From a virus: 50,767 nt of DNA. Below the pieces are notes generated by a model. It did not search any database. It worked only from the letters and a program-made list of their open reading frames with translations, and had not been told where the DNA came from. Positions 9,941 through 18,061 of this stretch are shown piece after piece; positions within the stretch are counted from its first letter, which is position 1, and each line of letters starts with the position of its first letter. Both the position numbers and the translations under genes were made by a program. The stretch covers positions 1-50,767 of the IMG/VR virus record IMGVR_UViG_3300011113_000109. The stretch is one strand, 5' to 3'.

Positions 9941-10525
9941 TTAGAAATTTATTGTCCAACGGAAGATTAAACCGAAATCATCAGTTTTGGCTATACTACT
10001 AAAAGCTCTGTACGCAACGAGATTAGAAGCATCAATTGCTAAACCAGTTGGATTTTTCATAAATAATCCAATTTCATTTAGGGTTATATTATTACAGGCT
10101 TCTTCATCTATTACAATTGTAAATCTTACTGAATTGTCGTTTATTCTAGTTATTTTACTGAATGGAATTTTTAAGAAAATTTTATCATTACTTGTGGTTG
10201 GAACACCAGCTAAAATTTGATTACAGGTTAAAACAAACAAATCACTGTCTACACCGTACTGAGATATAGAAGTTAAAGGACTTGATAATTGGTAAGTTGT
10301 ACTAACCTCTAGGTTTGTTCCTCCTGAAACTCCAAGTTGAACTCTATCAATCTGGTAATCAGTTATTTTCTTAGATCCTAAACCAGCAAATAAATAAACT
10401 AATCCAAATCCCATTCCTGAGACGATTATGTTATGGTCATCAAAAATAATCTCTTCCCTACCATCACCATAAGTTTTGGCTATTTGAAGATGACCATTTA
10501 CTCCTAAATCTTCAATAAAATTCAT
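9941..10525 (-). CDS. Fibre/baseplate-associated protein, paralogue of the next gene upstream
   Basis: This 194-residue beta-rich protein overlaps the upstream gene by four bases, so translation is probably coupled. Its N-terminus (GREEIIFDDHNIIVSGMGFG) parallels that of the neighbouring gene product (LREENLIVDGAGKTIVDM). Both have a charged strand, Asn-Ile/Leu-Ile-Val, and a Gly-containing turn. This suggests duplication followed by divergence. The domain layout, with a small beta sandwich and a C-terminus ending in an aromatic strand, resembles short fibre or fibre-base proteins. No enzyme motif is seen, and the function within the tail is inferred from position only. Confidence 0.8.
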   Translation of the reverse strand: MNFIEDLGVNGHLQIAKTYGDGREEIIFDDHNIIVSGMGFGLVYLFAGLGSKKITDYQIDRVQLGVSGGTNLEVSTTYQLSSPLTSISQYGVDSDLFVLTCNQILAGVPTTSNDKIFLKIPFSKITRINDNSVRFTIVIDEEACNNITLNEIGLFMKNPTGLAIDASNLVAYRAFSSIAKTDDFGLIFRWTINF

Positions 10526-11652
10526 ATAAATTTAATTCTCCAAACTAACTGAATATTTGATTGGTTGACTGTTGTATTATAAGTTAAACTTTTAGTAAAA
10601 GTTTTTTTACAAAATAACCTATACTTTATAGGATTATTTAGGTTATTAAAGGAATAAGGAGGGTTATTTCCTGCCTGAAGTGTTTTTTGTAGATCTATAG
10701 TCCAAAGACCAGCATTAAAAATACCACCATATAAATGAAGTAGTCTAACATCAGCTTGACCTATTCTCGTTCCATATACTAATTCACAAGTGCTACTAAA
10801 CCCCCCCGGTGCGCTGAGTTGAATTCCACTTCCTCCTCCTGTTCCTGCACTGAAATTTAATGTAGTAATTCCTGATGCTGCTGAAGGAGTTACTACATTT
10901 ATAAATCCATGACGGTCAACGCACTGTCTACCATTGTAACAAAGATTAGTTGCAGTATTTAAATTTGATTGAATTGCTGATGTGCCCCCCGTTAGGGCAC
11001 TTACAAATGGGGGAGTAGCTGTAGTGTTTATTTGATTTATAGTAGATACTAAAAATCCTGACGCTGCTGCATTGGAAGGGGCATAGCTTCCTATTACAAT
11101 TGCTATTGGGGAAGAAACTCCAAATTCATTGTAAATCGCAGGAATGCCAGCTACATTCATATGATGTCCAAAATCTTCAATTAGATAACCACCCGAAGTT
11201 GTATAAGGTAATCTAATGCTGGTTACTGGTCCCCAAGATCCTGAAGGACTACAAGTATTTTCTAGTTTAGTATCTAATGGGTCTGGGTACTTTGGAAGTA
11301 TATTATTTGGATCAGGATAGTAACCTGAAGCTGTTTCTACATAAGAATCGGTTACAGGATTTTGATAAACTATAAAAGAAGATAGAGTTAATGCACTAAC
11401 TATTTGAGGGTATGTTACGCTATGTAAATTTCTTTGATAAGATGCTGAAGCTGCTCCAAATGTTAAAGCTTTTATACTAAAATTAGAAGCGTCTAATAAA
11501 GAGGAGGCAGAAGGTATTGATGATAATGATGGTGATATAGTAAGCATATCTACTATTGTCTTACCCGCCCCATCTACTATTAAATTTTCTTCCCTGAGAA
11601 TTAAAAAATCCCCATTTTCATCACAAGAGTAAACTTCTACTATTCCCTTCAT
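10522..11652 (-). CDS. Fibre/baseplate-associated protein
   Basis: This is a 376-residue protein. Residues 1-45 share a layout with the product of the downstream gene at 9941-10525. A Ser/Gly-rich middle (ASAASGITTLNFSAGTGGGSG) and a C-terminal strand-rich end (TTVNQSNIQLVWRIKF) are typical of fibre-like virion proteins. The start ATG overlaps the upstream gene's stop by a single base. No known domain was recognised. It is probably a structural component of the distal tail or baseplate periphery. Confidence 0.8.
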   Translation of the reverse strand: MKGIVEVYSCDENGDFLILREENLIVDGAGKTIVDMLTISPSLSSIPSASSLLDASNFSIKALTFGAASASYQRNLHSVTYPQIVSALTLSSFIVYQNPVTDSYVETASGYYPDPNNILPKYPDPLDTKLENTCSPSGSWGPVTSIRLPYTTSGGYLIEDFGHHMNVAGIPAIYNEFGVSSPIAIVIGSYAPSNAAASGFLVSTINQINTTATPPFVSALTGGTSAIQSNLNTATNLCYNGRQCVDRHGFINVVTPSAASGITTLNFSAGTGGGSGIQLSAPGGFSSTCELVYGTRIGQADVRLLHLYGGIFNAGLWTIDLQKTLQAGNNPPYSFNNLNNPIKYRLFCKKTFTKSLTYNTTVNQSNIQLVWRIKFI

Positions 11653-14600
11653 TAATTTGTGAAATCTATGGATGTTACTTGTATAGCTGCCCCATCAAAT
11701 GCTTTAGTAACTAAATTTGGATGCAGTCTATAATTTAATCTACTTCCACCACTTGTATCTAGTACAGGACTAGAAATAGTGGAATTTCTAGTTGTATAAA
11801 CATTTGTTGTTAACCCATTAAAGAATTTTAAAACAGTCTGTAGTTCTTCTTTACTTAAGAAATATTTATATTCTTCTGAAAATTGTGTTAACGGTATTCC
11901 ACTTGTTTCAACTCCATAACCAGTTGGTATGCCAGCATTATTTTTAAGTGTTAAATCTTGAATTGATATTGTATCTATTAAAAGATATTTATTTTCATTT
12001 ACAGCAGGATAATAAAAAATTTCTACAAAATAATTTGTTGAACTTGTGTGAACTTGTGTTTTTATCTTGTTATAGACTTCAGGTATAGGTATAATTTGTA
12101 AATATTCTTTATTATTATAGTTCGTATAATTTTTGGTATTAAAATTAAATTCAAAAGATTTTAAATATTTTGAGTCTAAATTTATTATAGGGTCTTGATT
12201 TGAAGCAAAGTTATCATTATCAACTTCTGGATTTTCATTACCTAAACAATTTAGTACAGTTCCTGTATTAGTGGTATCAGTTATTCTTAGTGGATCCCCA
12301 AAGGAGTAACTTAAAGCTAAATCATTTTTTATAGCTTCAAGGCTTAATGCATTATAATTTATAAGTTCCCATTTATTTCTAGGAGTCCAAGACCACATAT
12401 AATACTTTCCATCTGTGGAACTTAAAGTATTAGTATGAATCCAAACTCCAACACGACCACTCCCATATTCCTGATATCTTAAATCAGCCACTTGGGATAA
12501 CAAAGTGAATTTAAATTCATGGTCGTTTATGAATAAATTTTTAGTTGGTCCATATGAAGACAAATCAAAAATTAATCTTGGGAAACCATTCGTTGTAAAA
12601 CATCTAATGAATGTTTTGTCATAAGCATAAGCAGAAACATTTGTGTTTAGATTCCTTGAATCTAGCTTTAAAATTTCAAACGAATTATTAGGTGAAGCTC
12701 CTGAAGTTTGAACAAATTCTATACCACTTAAAATATATGGGTTTCTAAACTCTGCTCCATTAGATCCTTGAGTAAAGAATCCTTCTTTTGGTATAGGCAT
12801 CTTATCTGCGGATGATGCTATGTAGGTTCCTGAAGCATATCCGTTCTGAACGGCACAAACGCTAAAGACTCCTGAACCTCCCCCAAAACCAATAGGAACG
12901 ATTGTGTCAATAGAAGATGCTATGTACCTACCTTCAGTGCTTGATACGGCAGAACCCTCTATAGAGAAGTCTGCGTTATATAGAATAGGACCAAAGGTGT
13001 GTGAGTATATGTTTGCTCCTGTATCATCAAAGTAATAAGGTGCTAAACTATTGTTAAAATAAGTCTTATAGTCTTTGAAAAGTAAATGTAATCCTTTACC
13101 AAATCTAAAGTTTTCATAATCAGAGAAGCTACTAGTTCCTACTGTCAAATTATTTATATAAGAATTTGCAATACTTTGTACATGGTCAAACCAGTAAAGA
13201 TCAGGTGTATAAGTTGTATTTTGATAAATAAGATCAGAAGCTCTCTGAATTGCTTCTTCATATTTAGCATTAACCATTATATTGAAAATAGGGTCTACTT
13301 GTCCTCTATCAACATACTTATCATGCCTATCAATAATTTCAGGCATTTTTACATCAGACCCAATAGCTGACAAACCTCTGCATGGGAAAGTATTGCTTAC
13401 ATCAACTCCAAAATAACTCTTATTTGAGGTTAATGAATTACATCCGTCCCAAACTGAAGATGGGTATATTGAATTGTATACTGGATAAAAACTGTTAGAA
13501 GATGGTATGTAACCTAAAGGTAGGAATCCAAAAGACGATGCCATACTTCTTTCAAGCACAGAAGGATCGAAAGATATTGGTTGATTAAATCCAGTTCTAT
13601 CGTAGTAAGTTTCACTTGGTAAAACAAACTTATAATTTCTTCTTCTTAAAGATCTTCTTGGAGCAATAATATAACTAGTGCTGCTTACTAAAGCGTCATT
13701 TAAACTATTTACATCATTCCTAGAGAAAGTATTTAATCCTCCTCTTCCAGAGTTTGTTCCAGGAGAAACAGTGTCCATTGATAATCCTGATATTTCTAAA
13801 CCAGCAAAAACTCCGCTAGGAACAGAATACATTGTTTGTTGCTGATTTAAATCTATAGAGTTAAATTCAGTGTTCTTCTCTATGTAATTATCGCTTAGAG
13901 AAGAAGCTTCTAGAGTTAGCTTTGTAATCGCGTGTGCTGGTAAATACTTATTTAATAAATCAGCGGTGCTTTGTAAAGCATACCGAGAACCCCCGGTAAA
14001 ATCATCACTCACAAAGGAGAAAGATGATGTGTTATAGTTAACAAAGACATGAGAGGATTTACCATTCCAAAGACTGAAGATTGCATTATTTAAAGAATCT
14101 CTATTTTGTAATACAGAAAAGTAGTTAGGTGGATTCTGCATTGATGAGAAGAACATCAAGAATCCATTTCTAAAACTTAAAGTATCAAGTAAATCGTAAG
14201 TATTTTGTTTTATGTAAGTTCCAACTTGCTCGGCAAATGAATTAGGGACACCAAAACATTTTAGTTTTTCAACTAAGAAAATCTTTAATTCATCAGTAAC
14301 ATCACAATCAGAATAATATTTTATCTCTTCAAAAGGTGGCATTGGGAATTTAGAATGCCCACGATAATTAAATACAAAAGAAGATGAACCTAATGAAGTT
14401 AGATAAGTTGGTCTAAATGTATCATCAAATGGATCTAAACTAGAGGTATCAAAATTTTCCTCTAAATATAAACCTCTACCTAAAGGACCATTATGGAAAG
14501 ATTTTGTAAAAGCATTAAACTCTTGTTGAGGAGGATCTACTATTGAAAATGCTAATGCCTCGTTTGGTTGGAAGTAAACTTTTTTGGGTTTAGGTTCGGT

Positions 14601-16019
14601 TACAAAACCAAAAACATCTTTTATTTCCCCTGTTAAATTATCTAAAACATAATATTTTTGGGGATCAAATTGCTTTTTTTGGAAATAGAATAGCTCTGGA
14701 AACTTTTTATTTGCCTCTAATAATATATAATCTACTAATATTTTTATATTATTCTCAAGATTTACAGAGTCGTAATTTGTTATCCCAGCTTGATTAGCTA
14801 ATTCTTGAGTCCAAGTTCCTAAATTTTTGAAATAGATTGACTCAGTTGCTAAAGCATACCATAGAATAAATGGTATGTAAGACTCCCAAGTTTCAGTTAT
14901 ATTTGAAGATACATTTAATCCTGTATTTTTTATTACAGTGTTTATTGCTAACTGAACTCCAGCAGATGTTCCTTTTCTCTTATAAAGATCAACTGCTGAT
15001 CTAAGTTGGTGTCTCCACTTTTCTGGGTCTGGACCAATTAGATCTAACCCTATCAAAGTAGCTAAATACTTAAGCAGTTCATCGGGGCAATCCTCAATGT
15101 CATACAATGATTCAAGTTTTTCTATATCATTGTTAACATCTGCTATTGAATAACCAAATGCTTTTAATAGTTGGGTATGAGGTCCAACAATATCTGTAGC
15201 AGTTATTAATCCTAATCCATTAATATAATTGTCTATAGAATCTCTAATCTTGAAATCTTGTCTGTCCATGTAGGCTTTGGAGTACAAAACTTCTATTAAA
15301 GTTTCTAATTTTTCTAATTGCTGTGTTCCACTAGTATAAGTTCCAGTCCCAGATAAAAATTTTGTAGGGATTAGCCCTTTAGAAGATATCTGTGTCTTAG
15401 TGGGATAGTTATACCAGACATATCTATTTAATCCTATAATACCGTCTAAAGTTTCTAAAGTATTATTAAGATATAATGTTGATAGTTGGCTAATGACATA
15501 AGAAGAAGGCTCATATGTCAGATTTCCTAACCCAGAATTATTCAAGAAATAAAACCAACCTAAATTATCAACTAAATAATCGTGAGTAGCAGAAGCTGTT
15601 GATCCGTATAAAGAAGAAGTGTTAGTAGCTAAATTTGGATCATTAGTTCTAATTTTAGGTATTAAAGTTCCTGATAAATAGGTTAAAAAATCTTCTTTGT
15701 TATCAAAATCCTGTAATGAAACATTTAAAGGATTTAGAATTCTTGTTTCAAAAGTTTGTGTTGTAACATTTGTTAAATTATTTTGCTTAACAAAGTACTG
15801 AGAAATAGATGAAATATCTGAGTACCCTGACACAAACAAAATAGAGCTAAGGTTAGCTGCTGTTTTTATGTGAGCATTTATTATTTGATCCGTGTCAGGA
15901 ATTGCAACTCCACTCAAATCATAATCTTTATCTTTATAAAGACTAGGAGATATTATTTCCAATGTCTCATGGAAATTTCTCTTATTATAATTATTTGGAG
16001 TTGGATTAAAAGGATTCAT
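11652..16019 (-). CDS. Large baseplate wedge protein, gpI/gp7-like
   Basis: This is a 1455-residue protein. Around residues 310-360 it carries the signature of phage tail protein I-like sequences: CPDELLKYLATLIGLDLIG, then a Trp-Arg and VDLYKRKGTSAGVQ. This is the conserved 'LA..lG..........R.a...yr.rGT..g' pattern. In the operon it follows the gp6/J-like gene, the usual order of J then I in contractile tails and of gp6 then gp7 in T4. The extra length beyond small gpI proteins fits a gp7-like wedge scaffold. The C-terminal half is beta-rich and unassigned. It should join six-fold baseplate wedges with the gp6-like and gp25-like proteins. Confidence 0.85.
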   Translation of the reverse strand: MNPFNPTPNNYNKRNFHETLEIISPSLYKDKDYDLSGVAIPDTDQIINAHIKTAANLSSILFVSGYSDISSISQYFVKQNNLTNVTTQTFETRILNPLNVSLQDFDNKEDFLTYLSGTLIPKIRTNDPNLATNTSSLYGSTASATHDYLVDNLGWFYFLNNSGLGNLTYEPSSYVISQLSTLYLNNTLETLDGIIGLNRYVWYNYPTKTQISSKGLIPTKFLSGTGTYTSGTQQLEKLETLIEVLYSKAYMDRQDFKIRDSIDNYINGLGLITATDIVGPHTQLLKAFGYSIADVNNDIEKLESLYDIEDCPDELLKYLATLIGLDLIGPDPEKWRHQLRSAVDLYKRKGTSAGVQLAINTVIKNTGLNVSSNITETWESYIPFILWYALATESIYFKNLGTWTQELANQAGITNYDSVNLENNIKILVDYILLEANKKFPELFYFQKKQFDPQKYYVLDNLTGEIKDVFGFVTEPKPKKVYFQPNEALAFSIVDPPQQEFNAFTKSFHNGPLGRGLYLEENFDTSSLDPFDDTFRPTYLTSLGSSSFVFNYRGHSKFPMPPFEEIKYYSDCDVTDELKIFLVEKLKCFGVPNSFAEQVGTYIKQNTYDLLDTLSFRNGFLMFFSSMQNPPNYFSVLQNRDSLNNAIFSLWNGKSSHVFVNYNTSSFSFVSDDFTGGSRYALQSTADLLNKYLPAHAITKLTLEASSLSDNYIEKNTEFNSIDLNQQQTMYSVPSGVFAGLEISGLSMDTVSPGTNSGRGGLNTFSRNDVNSLNDALVSSTSYIIAPRRSLRRRNYKFVLPSETYYDRTGFNQPISFDPSVLERSMASSFGFLPLGYIPSSNSFYPVYNSIYPSSVWDGCNSLTSNKSYFGVDVSNTFPCRGLSAIGSDVKMPEIIDRHDKYVDRGQVDPIFNIMVNAKYEEAIQRASDLIYQNTTYTPDLYWFDHVQSIANSYINNLTVGTSSFSDYENFRFGKGLHLLFKDYKTYFNNSLAPYYFDDTGANIYSHTFGPILYNADFSIEGSAVSSTEGRYIASSIDTIVPIGFGGGSGVFSVCAVQNGYASGTYIASSADKMPIPKEGFFTQGSNGAEFRNPYILSGIEFVQTSGASPNNSFEILKLDSRNLNTNVSAYAYDKTFIRCFTTNGFPRLIFDLSSYGPTKNLFINDHEFKFTLLSQVADLRYQEYGSGRVGVWIHTNTLSSTDGKYYMWSWTPRNKWELINYNALSLEAIKNDLALSYSFGDPLRITDTTNTGTVLNCLGNENPEVDNDNFASNQDPIINLDSKYLKSFEFNFNTKNYTNYNNKEYLQIIPIPEVYNKIKTQVHTSSTNYFVEIFYYPAVNENKYLLIDTISIQDLTLKNNAGIPTGYGVETSGIPLTQFSEEYKYFLSKEELQTVLKFFNGLTTNVYTTRNSTISSPVLDTSGGSRLNYRLHPNLVTKAFDGAAIQVTSIDFTN

Positions 16020-17593
16020 TAATCAAGATATTGCAAAGTTATTGAAAGATTGTTTAATTGTATTAATTCATTAAAATCAACATAAACATTATCTTTTAAA
16101 TTTTGTACACTAGCAATTCTAACTTCTGGAATTTCAAATATGGCTCTATTCAAATCAGCTAATACTAAAGTTTCGCCAAACTCTCTTTTGTCAACATTCA
16201 TAAAATCTAAAACAATTGCTGTAACTTTAGCCTTTATTGAAGATTCATTTGTTTTTAATTGTTTATCAACTTGAACCAAAACATCCAAGTCCAGTGTTCT
16301 AACAAGACCATCAACTGCAACGATCTCATCGGTTACCATTTTTTTAGACTGCATTGCAGCTACGAGTTGTTGCTTAAATGTAGGAGTTGCTTTTTGAACT
16401 TGCAAATCAGAAGCTTTTTCTAAAACATAAATATCGATTATATTACCAGAGCAATAAGCTTTTCTTGTAACAGCAACAGCTTTACCCACAGTTCCATAAC
16501 TACTTATGTATGTATTTGCAAAACTTGTATAATCATCTAAAGTTACTAATCTATCTTGTCTCGCAAAAGTTAAAGGTGCATACTTTTTAGCGTGTTCTAT
16601 ACTTTCTGCGTCTGATCCACCAGTTGCTTGTGTAGTATTTGTTATAACTCCAGTACGATCAACACTTGTGGTATTAACAGTGATATTGGAATTTATGAAG
16701 TTAGAAACTATATTACCTCTGGAACCTCCCCCGATTCTGTAGGTAGCAATATAAGAGGCATTGTCTGGTGGAACAACTCCTACCACTCCATCTCCAAACA
16801 CCACAGTTGCTCTAAAATCATTATCATAAACTACTTGGAATATTTTTTGGTTTATGGAAGATGCAAAGTATAAGTTATCAACCTCTGTGTAAGCTCCAGA
16901 TGAGTTTGCATTTACAGATATAAAAACATCAACAGAGCCCTCTACAACTGGAAATTGTGTTAATGGAATACTTTTTATTGATTCTGTAGCTGCAAACTGA
17001 CCATCGTCAACAACTAAAGCTCCCTCTTGTAAAACCAAGTTTGACCAAGTATTTGTAACTGCTTCAGCCTGGGTTAATACAATATCGCCTGTGGCATTAG
17101 CAATATCTACTAAACCATTATTAACTTTGTAAACTGTATATGCTAGTGAAGCTCCATCTTCAGGAGATTGAACAGTTATTGTTCTATTTTGAACTGGAAT
17201 GGTTATGTCACCTGAAGTATACCCATCCACTGTCATAGAAGCCTCTGCTGCTGCTGATAATGGCCCCTTTAATTTTACACCTATTAATTGCAACAACTTT
17301 CTTACTGAATTTCTATTTCTCGCTGTTAAAAGAAAATTTTCATTTGCTAACATATCTGCCTTAAAAGACATTACCGCTCCCATGTAAGCGACAAGTTCTA
17401 TCAGCATCATTCCAAGATCTGATTCAACAAAATAATTATAATCCAATGGGTATACAGCTTTAATATATTTAATTAAAGATTCTCTTAAGGTATTAAAATC
17501 AGTAGCTGCATAATTTATTAAATCCAGTTTGTTTTCTGGAGAAACTGTAACTAACTTTAAAAAATCAGATTTATTATTGTTAACAAATGTCAT
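16019..17593 (-). CDS. Baseplate wedge protein, gp6/J-like
   Basis: This 524-residue protein has the baseplate J-like core motif in its middle (VVFGDGVVGVVPP, then YRIGGGSRGNI). This pattern is shared by P2 gpJ, Mu gp47 and T4 gp6. Upstream is a long alpha-helical N-terminus with an MLIELVAYMG-type segment typical of the family. The gene overlaps the gp25-like gene by four bases upstream and its downstream neighbour by one base, giving the conserved gp25-gp6-gp7/I order. The product should dimerise around the baseplate and trigger sheath contraction. Confidence 0.9.
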   Translation of the reverse strand: MTFVNNNKSDFLKLVTVSPENKLDLINYAATDFNTLRESLIKYIKAVYPLDYNYFVESDLGMMLIELVAYMGAVMSFKADMLANENFLLTARNRNSVRKLLQLIGVKLKGPLSAAAEASMTVDGYTSGDITIPVQNRTITVQSPEDGASLAYTVYKVNNGLVDIANATGDIVLTQAEAVTNTWSNLVLQEGALVVDDGQFAATESIKSIPLTQFPVVEGSVDVFISVNANSSGAYTEVDNLYFASSINQKIFQVVYDNDFRATVVFGDGVVGVVPPDNASYIATYRIGGGSRGNIVSNFINSNITVNTTSVDRTGVITNTTQATGGSDAESIEHAKKYAPLTFARQDRLVTLDDYTSFANTYISSYGTVGKAVAVTRKAYCSGNIIDIYVLEKASDLQVQKATPTFKQQLVAAMQSKKMVTDEIVAVDGLVRTLDLDVLVQVDKQLKTNESSIKAKVTAIVLDFMNVDKREFGETLVLADLNRAIFEIPEVRIASVQNLKDNVYVDFNELIQLNNLSITLQYLD

Positions 17594-18060
17594 TCTAATA
17601 CAACCTCAACTTCAAATTGATTTTTTGATTCTTCTTTTAAAGCGACCAATAAAACTATTTTTAAAGCTTGCCCACCAGTTTCTGTTATTTTATCTAACTC
17701 AAATACTCCTAATTTTAATACTTGAATATCTTTGGTATAATCTCTTATTGAGGAAGAAATTTCTTCTTTTATTTCTTCAAAAGTATCTTCATCTAATGGT
17801 TGAAATAAAAATTTTTTTAAATCACAACCAAAGTTAGGAAGCATTACTCTCTCTCCTCTTTGAGTTAGTAATAGTTGAGTTAACCCATTTCTTATTGTCT
17901 CATAACCTGAGGTTTTTCTAAAAAAACCTCCTGAAGTCTTATTGTTTCCTATTGGAAAGTTTAATCCATACTCTTTAGGTTTTTTTAAAGTTACATTACT
18001 GATTTTTTTAAAATCAGGGCTAACTGGTCCGAAGACCCTAGTATTTTGATTATAAGCCAT
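17590..18060 (-). CDS. Baseplate wedge protein gp25 (GPW/gp25 family)
   Basis: This is a 156-residue protein, close to the usual family length. It contains the diagnostic GPW/gp25 segment LLLTQRGERVMLPNFG at residues 63-78, followed by the Asp/Lys-Phe-Leu-Phe-Gln-Pro-Leu stretch. Proteins of this family clamp the baseplate wedge to the first sheath ring; the old 'lysozyme' label is not supported for them. It sits between the LamG protein gene and the gp6/J-like gene, which it overlaps by four bases. Confidence 0.93.
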   Translation of the reverse strand: MAYNQNTRVFGPVSPDFKKISNVTLKKPKEYGLNFPIGNNKTSGGFFRKTSGYETIRNGLTQLLLTQRGERVMLPNFGCDLKKFLFQPLDEDTFEEIKEEISSSIRDYTKDIQVLKLGVFELDKITETGGQALKIVLLVALKEESKNQFEVEVVLE

Positions 18061-18061
18061 A